From contig URTW01000124.1 in assembly GCA_900550815.1 (NCBI GenBank), positions 1 to 6,130 of the forward strand: a stretch of 6,130 bases of DNA. Reading direction: 5' to 3'. Each line of letters opens with the position of its first letter. The first letter of the stretch is position 1. Below the pieces are notes generated by a model. The model made no database searches. It saw nothing but the letters and a program-made list of their open reading frames with translations, and had not been told where the DNA came from. Below, piece by piece: positions 6,098-6,130 of the stretch. The DNA comes from an uncultured Collinsella sp. (GTDB lineage Bacteria; Actinomycetota; Coriobacteriia; Coriobacteriales; Coriobacteriaceae). The position numbers and the translations under genes are program-made.

Positions 6098-6130
6098 TGC
6101 GTTTAGGGAGTTCCCTACTTGCCGCGTACT

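Noticed and set aside
6104..6117. Possible hairpin TAGGGA/TCCCTA after the LacI-type gene
   Set aside because: The stem is at most 5-6 pairs with a loop of 2-4 nt and has no T-tract before the window ends, so it is not supported as a terminator.

Overview
The window looks like chromosomal DNA from a GC-rich, Gram-positive gut anaerobe of the Coriobacteriia, most likely Collinsella or a close relative. This is inferred from four things: GC-rich third codon positions, the two-FeoA plus FeoB plus Cys-rich protein arrangement, a PTS HPr, and short GGGGACAGTCCCC-type intergenic palindromes. No database search was possible. All genes read on the + strand.

Layout. (1) 2-607: the C-terminal part of an APC-superfamily amino acid permease whose 5' end lies outside the window. 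An in-frame TAG at 71-73, inside a short AT-rich patch, interrupts it. A strong terminator follows at 655-690. (2) 691-1028: a gene-free stretch holding a 218-bp element bounded by 30-bp inverted repeats (28/30 identical), then the presumed promoter of the next gene. (3) 1029-1277: an HPr-like phosphocarrier with active-site His15 but Asp where Ser46 is expected, followed by a palindrome and a strong terminator. (4) 1374-4529: the ferrous iron uptake locus feoA-feoA-feoB. A 14-bp perfect inverted repeat lies upstream of the first feoA, and a DtxR/IdeR-like box sits in the 123-bp gap before feoB. A terminator follows feoB. (5) 4530-4921: a separate small unit encoding a 66-aa FeoB-associated Cys-rich membrane protein, with its own Shine-Dalgarno sequence and terminator. 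(6) 5018-6097: a complete LacI-family regulator, target unknown.

How the genes work together. FeoB is the GTP-dependent Fe(II) permease. The two FeoA proteins are small SH3-like partners that probably act on its cytosolic side, and the Cys-rich protein probably helps at the membrane. The DtxR-like box (15/19 matches to the consensus I remember) and the motif GGTTAACT, shared by the feoA region and the Cys-rich gene, suggest iron-responsive control of both units. The HPr and the LacI-type protein belong to sugar uptake and catabolic control in general terms, but nothing here ties them to each other or to the Feo genes.

Most of the window is an ordinary, well-known locus. I do not see a new multi-gene system. 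The points worth following up are the Asp46 HPr, the inverted-repeat element, the interrupted permease and the candidate iron-regulatory sites.
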